A stretch of DNA of 64,000 bases from Bathynomus jamesi (Eukaryota > Arthropoda > Malacostraca > Isopoda > Cirolanidae). Position numbers and translations under genes: made by a program. The DNA lies in assembly GCA_023014485.1 (NCBI GenBank), contig JAJOZX010003215.1, positions 1 through 64,000 on the forward strand, written 5' to 3'. This document shows positions 63,837 through 64,000 of the stretch, piece by piece. How positions within the stretch are numbered: position 1 is the first letter of the stretch; each line of letters opens with the position of its first letter. The notes under the pieces are model-generated. The model ran no database searches and was not told where the DNA came from. It worked only from the letters and a program-made list of their open reading frames with translations.

Positions 63837-64000
63837 CCGAATATTAGTGATTTTGTTCGTTTTTTAAAATATCTCATTTCTCTAAGTCGACTGTTTTTCC
63901 GAAACTGCTATTTAGACTATGCAAAACCAAATTTATTGAAATAACATGAAAAATGTACAGTCAGTTAAAAAAAATCCTGCCCTGGAATCCATGTTTCTTA

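Overview
The window looks like AT-rich nuclear DNA from an arthropod, probably a crustacean, but the species cannot be read from the sequence. The evidence is eukaryotic splice acceptors, dense (AT)n and (AC)n microsatellites, Tc1/mariner, hAT, Helitron, Penelope and CR1-type repeats, tRNA- and 5S-derived SINEs, and zinc fingers of the longitudinals-lacking (lola) type. There is no sign of bacterial or viral gene organisation.

The main content is one very large set of alternative terminal exons. I find 33 short exons (ZF1 to ZF33), all on the plus strand. Each starts at a recognisable 3' splice site, encodes a low-complexity leader and two zinc fingers, and ends in its own stop codon. In 31 of 33 the acceptor falls exactly between codons of the finger frame (phase 0), as expected if each is spliced in turn to one shared upstream exon. 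That exon, presumably carrying a BTB domain as in lola, is not in the window. Three exons (ZF3, ZF20, ZF31) have no usable internal start codon and show up only through the acceptor plus finger pattern.

The exons fall into spatial classes that differ in the length of the Cys-to-His loop of finger 1. ZF1-ZF5 (2.1-4.3 kb) have canonical or near-canonical loops of 11-12 residues. ZF6-ZF14 (5.0-9.8 kb) have 15-residue loops with a GRNRxQNL core. ZF15-ZF18 (23-30 kb) and ZF25-ZF26 (33 kb) have 15-residue loops with GIxxKRNL or KYNLKRH cores. ZF19-ZF24 (30.3-32.8 kb) have 17-18-residue loops and a second finger ending in Cys instead of His. ZF27-ZF33 (37.5-63.2 kb) are scattered and mixed. Four exons (ZF4, ZF12, ZF27, ZF29) carry apparent frameshifts, and the 3' half of ZF17 is duplicated in tandem.

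Between exons lie repeats: 9.8-23 kb (hAT MITEs, a Penelope-like element with hammerhead-like ribozyme cores, two Helitrons, perfect palindromes), 24.5-26.4 kb (an unclassified DNA transposon), 34-48.5 kb (mariner and Tc1 copies, dimeric SINEs, many hairpin MITEs), 50-56 kb (palindromes and a CR1-like LINE), and 58-61 kb (a mariner derivative, a 5S-derived SINE and more foldbacks). Most of the terminal-inverted-repeat elements sit directly inside (TA)n tracts.
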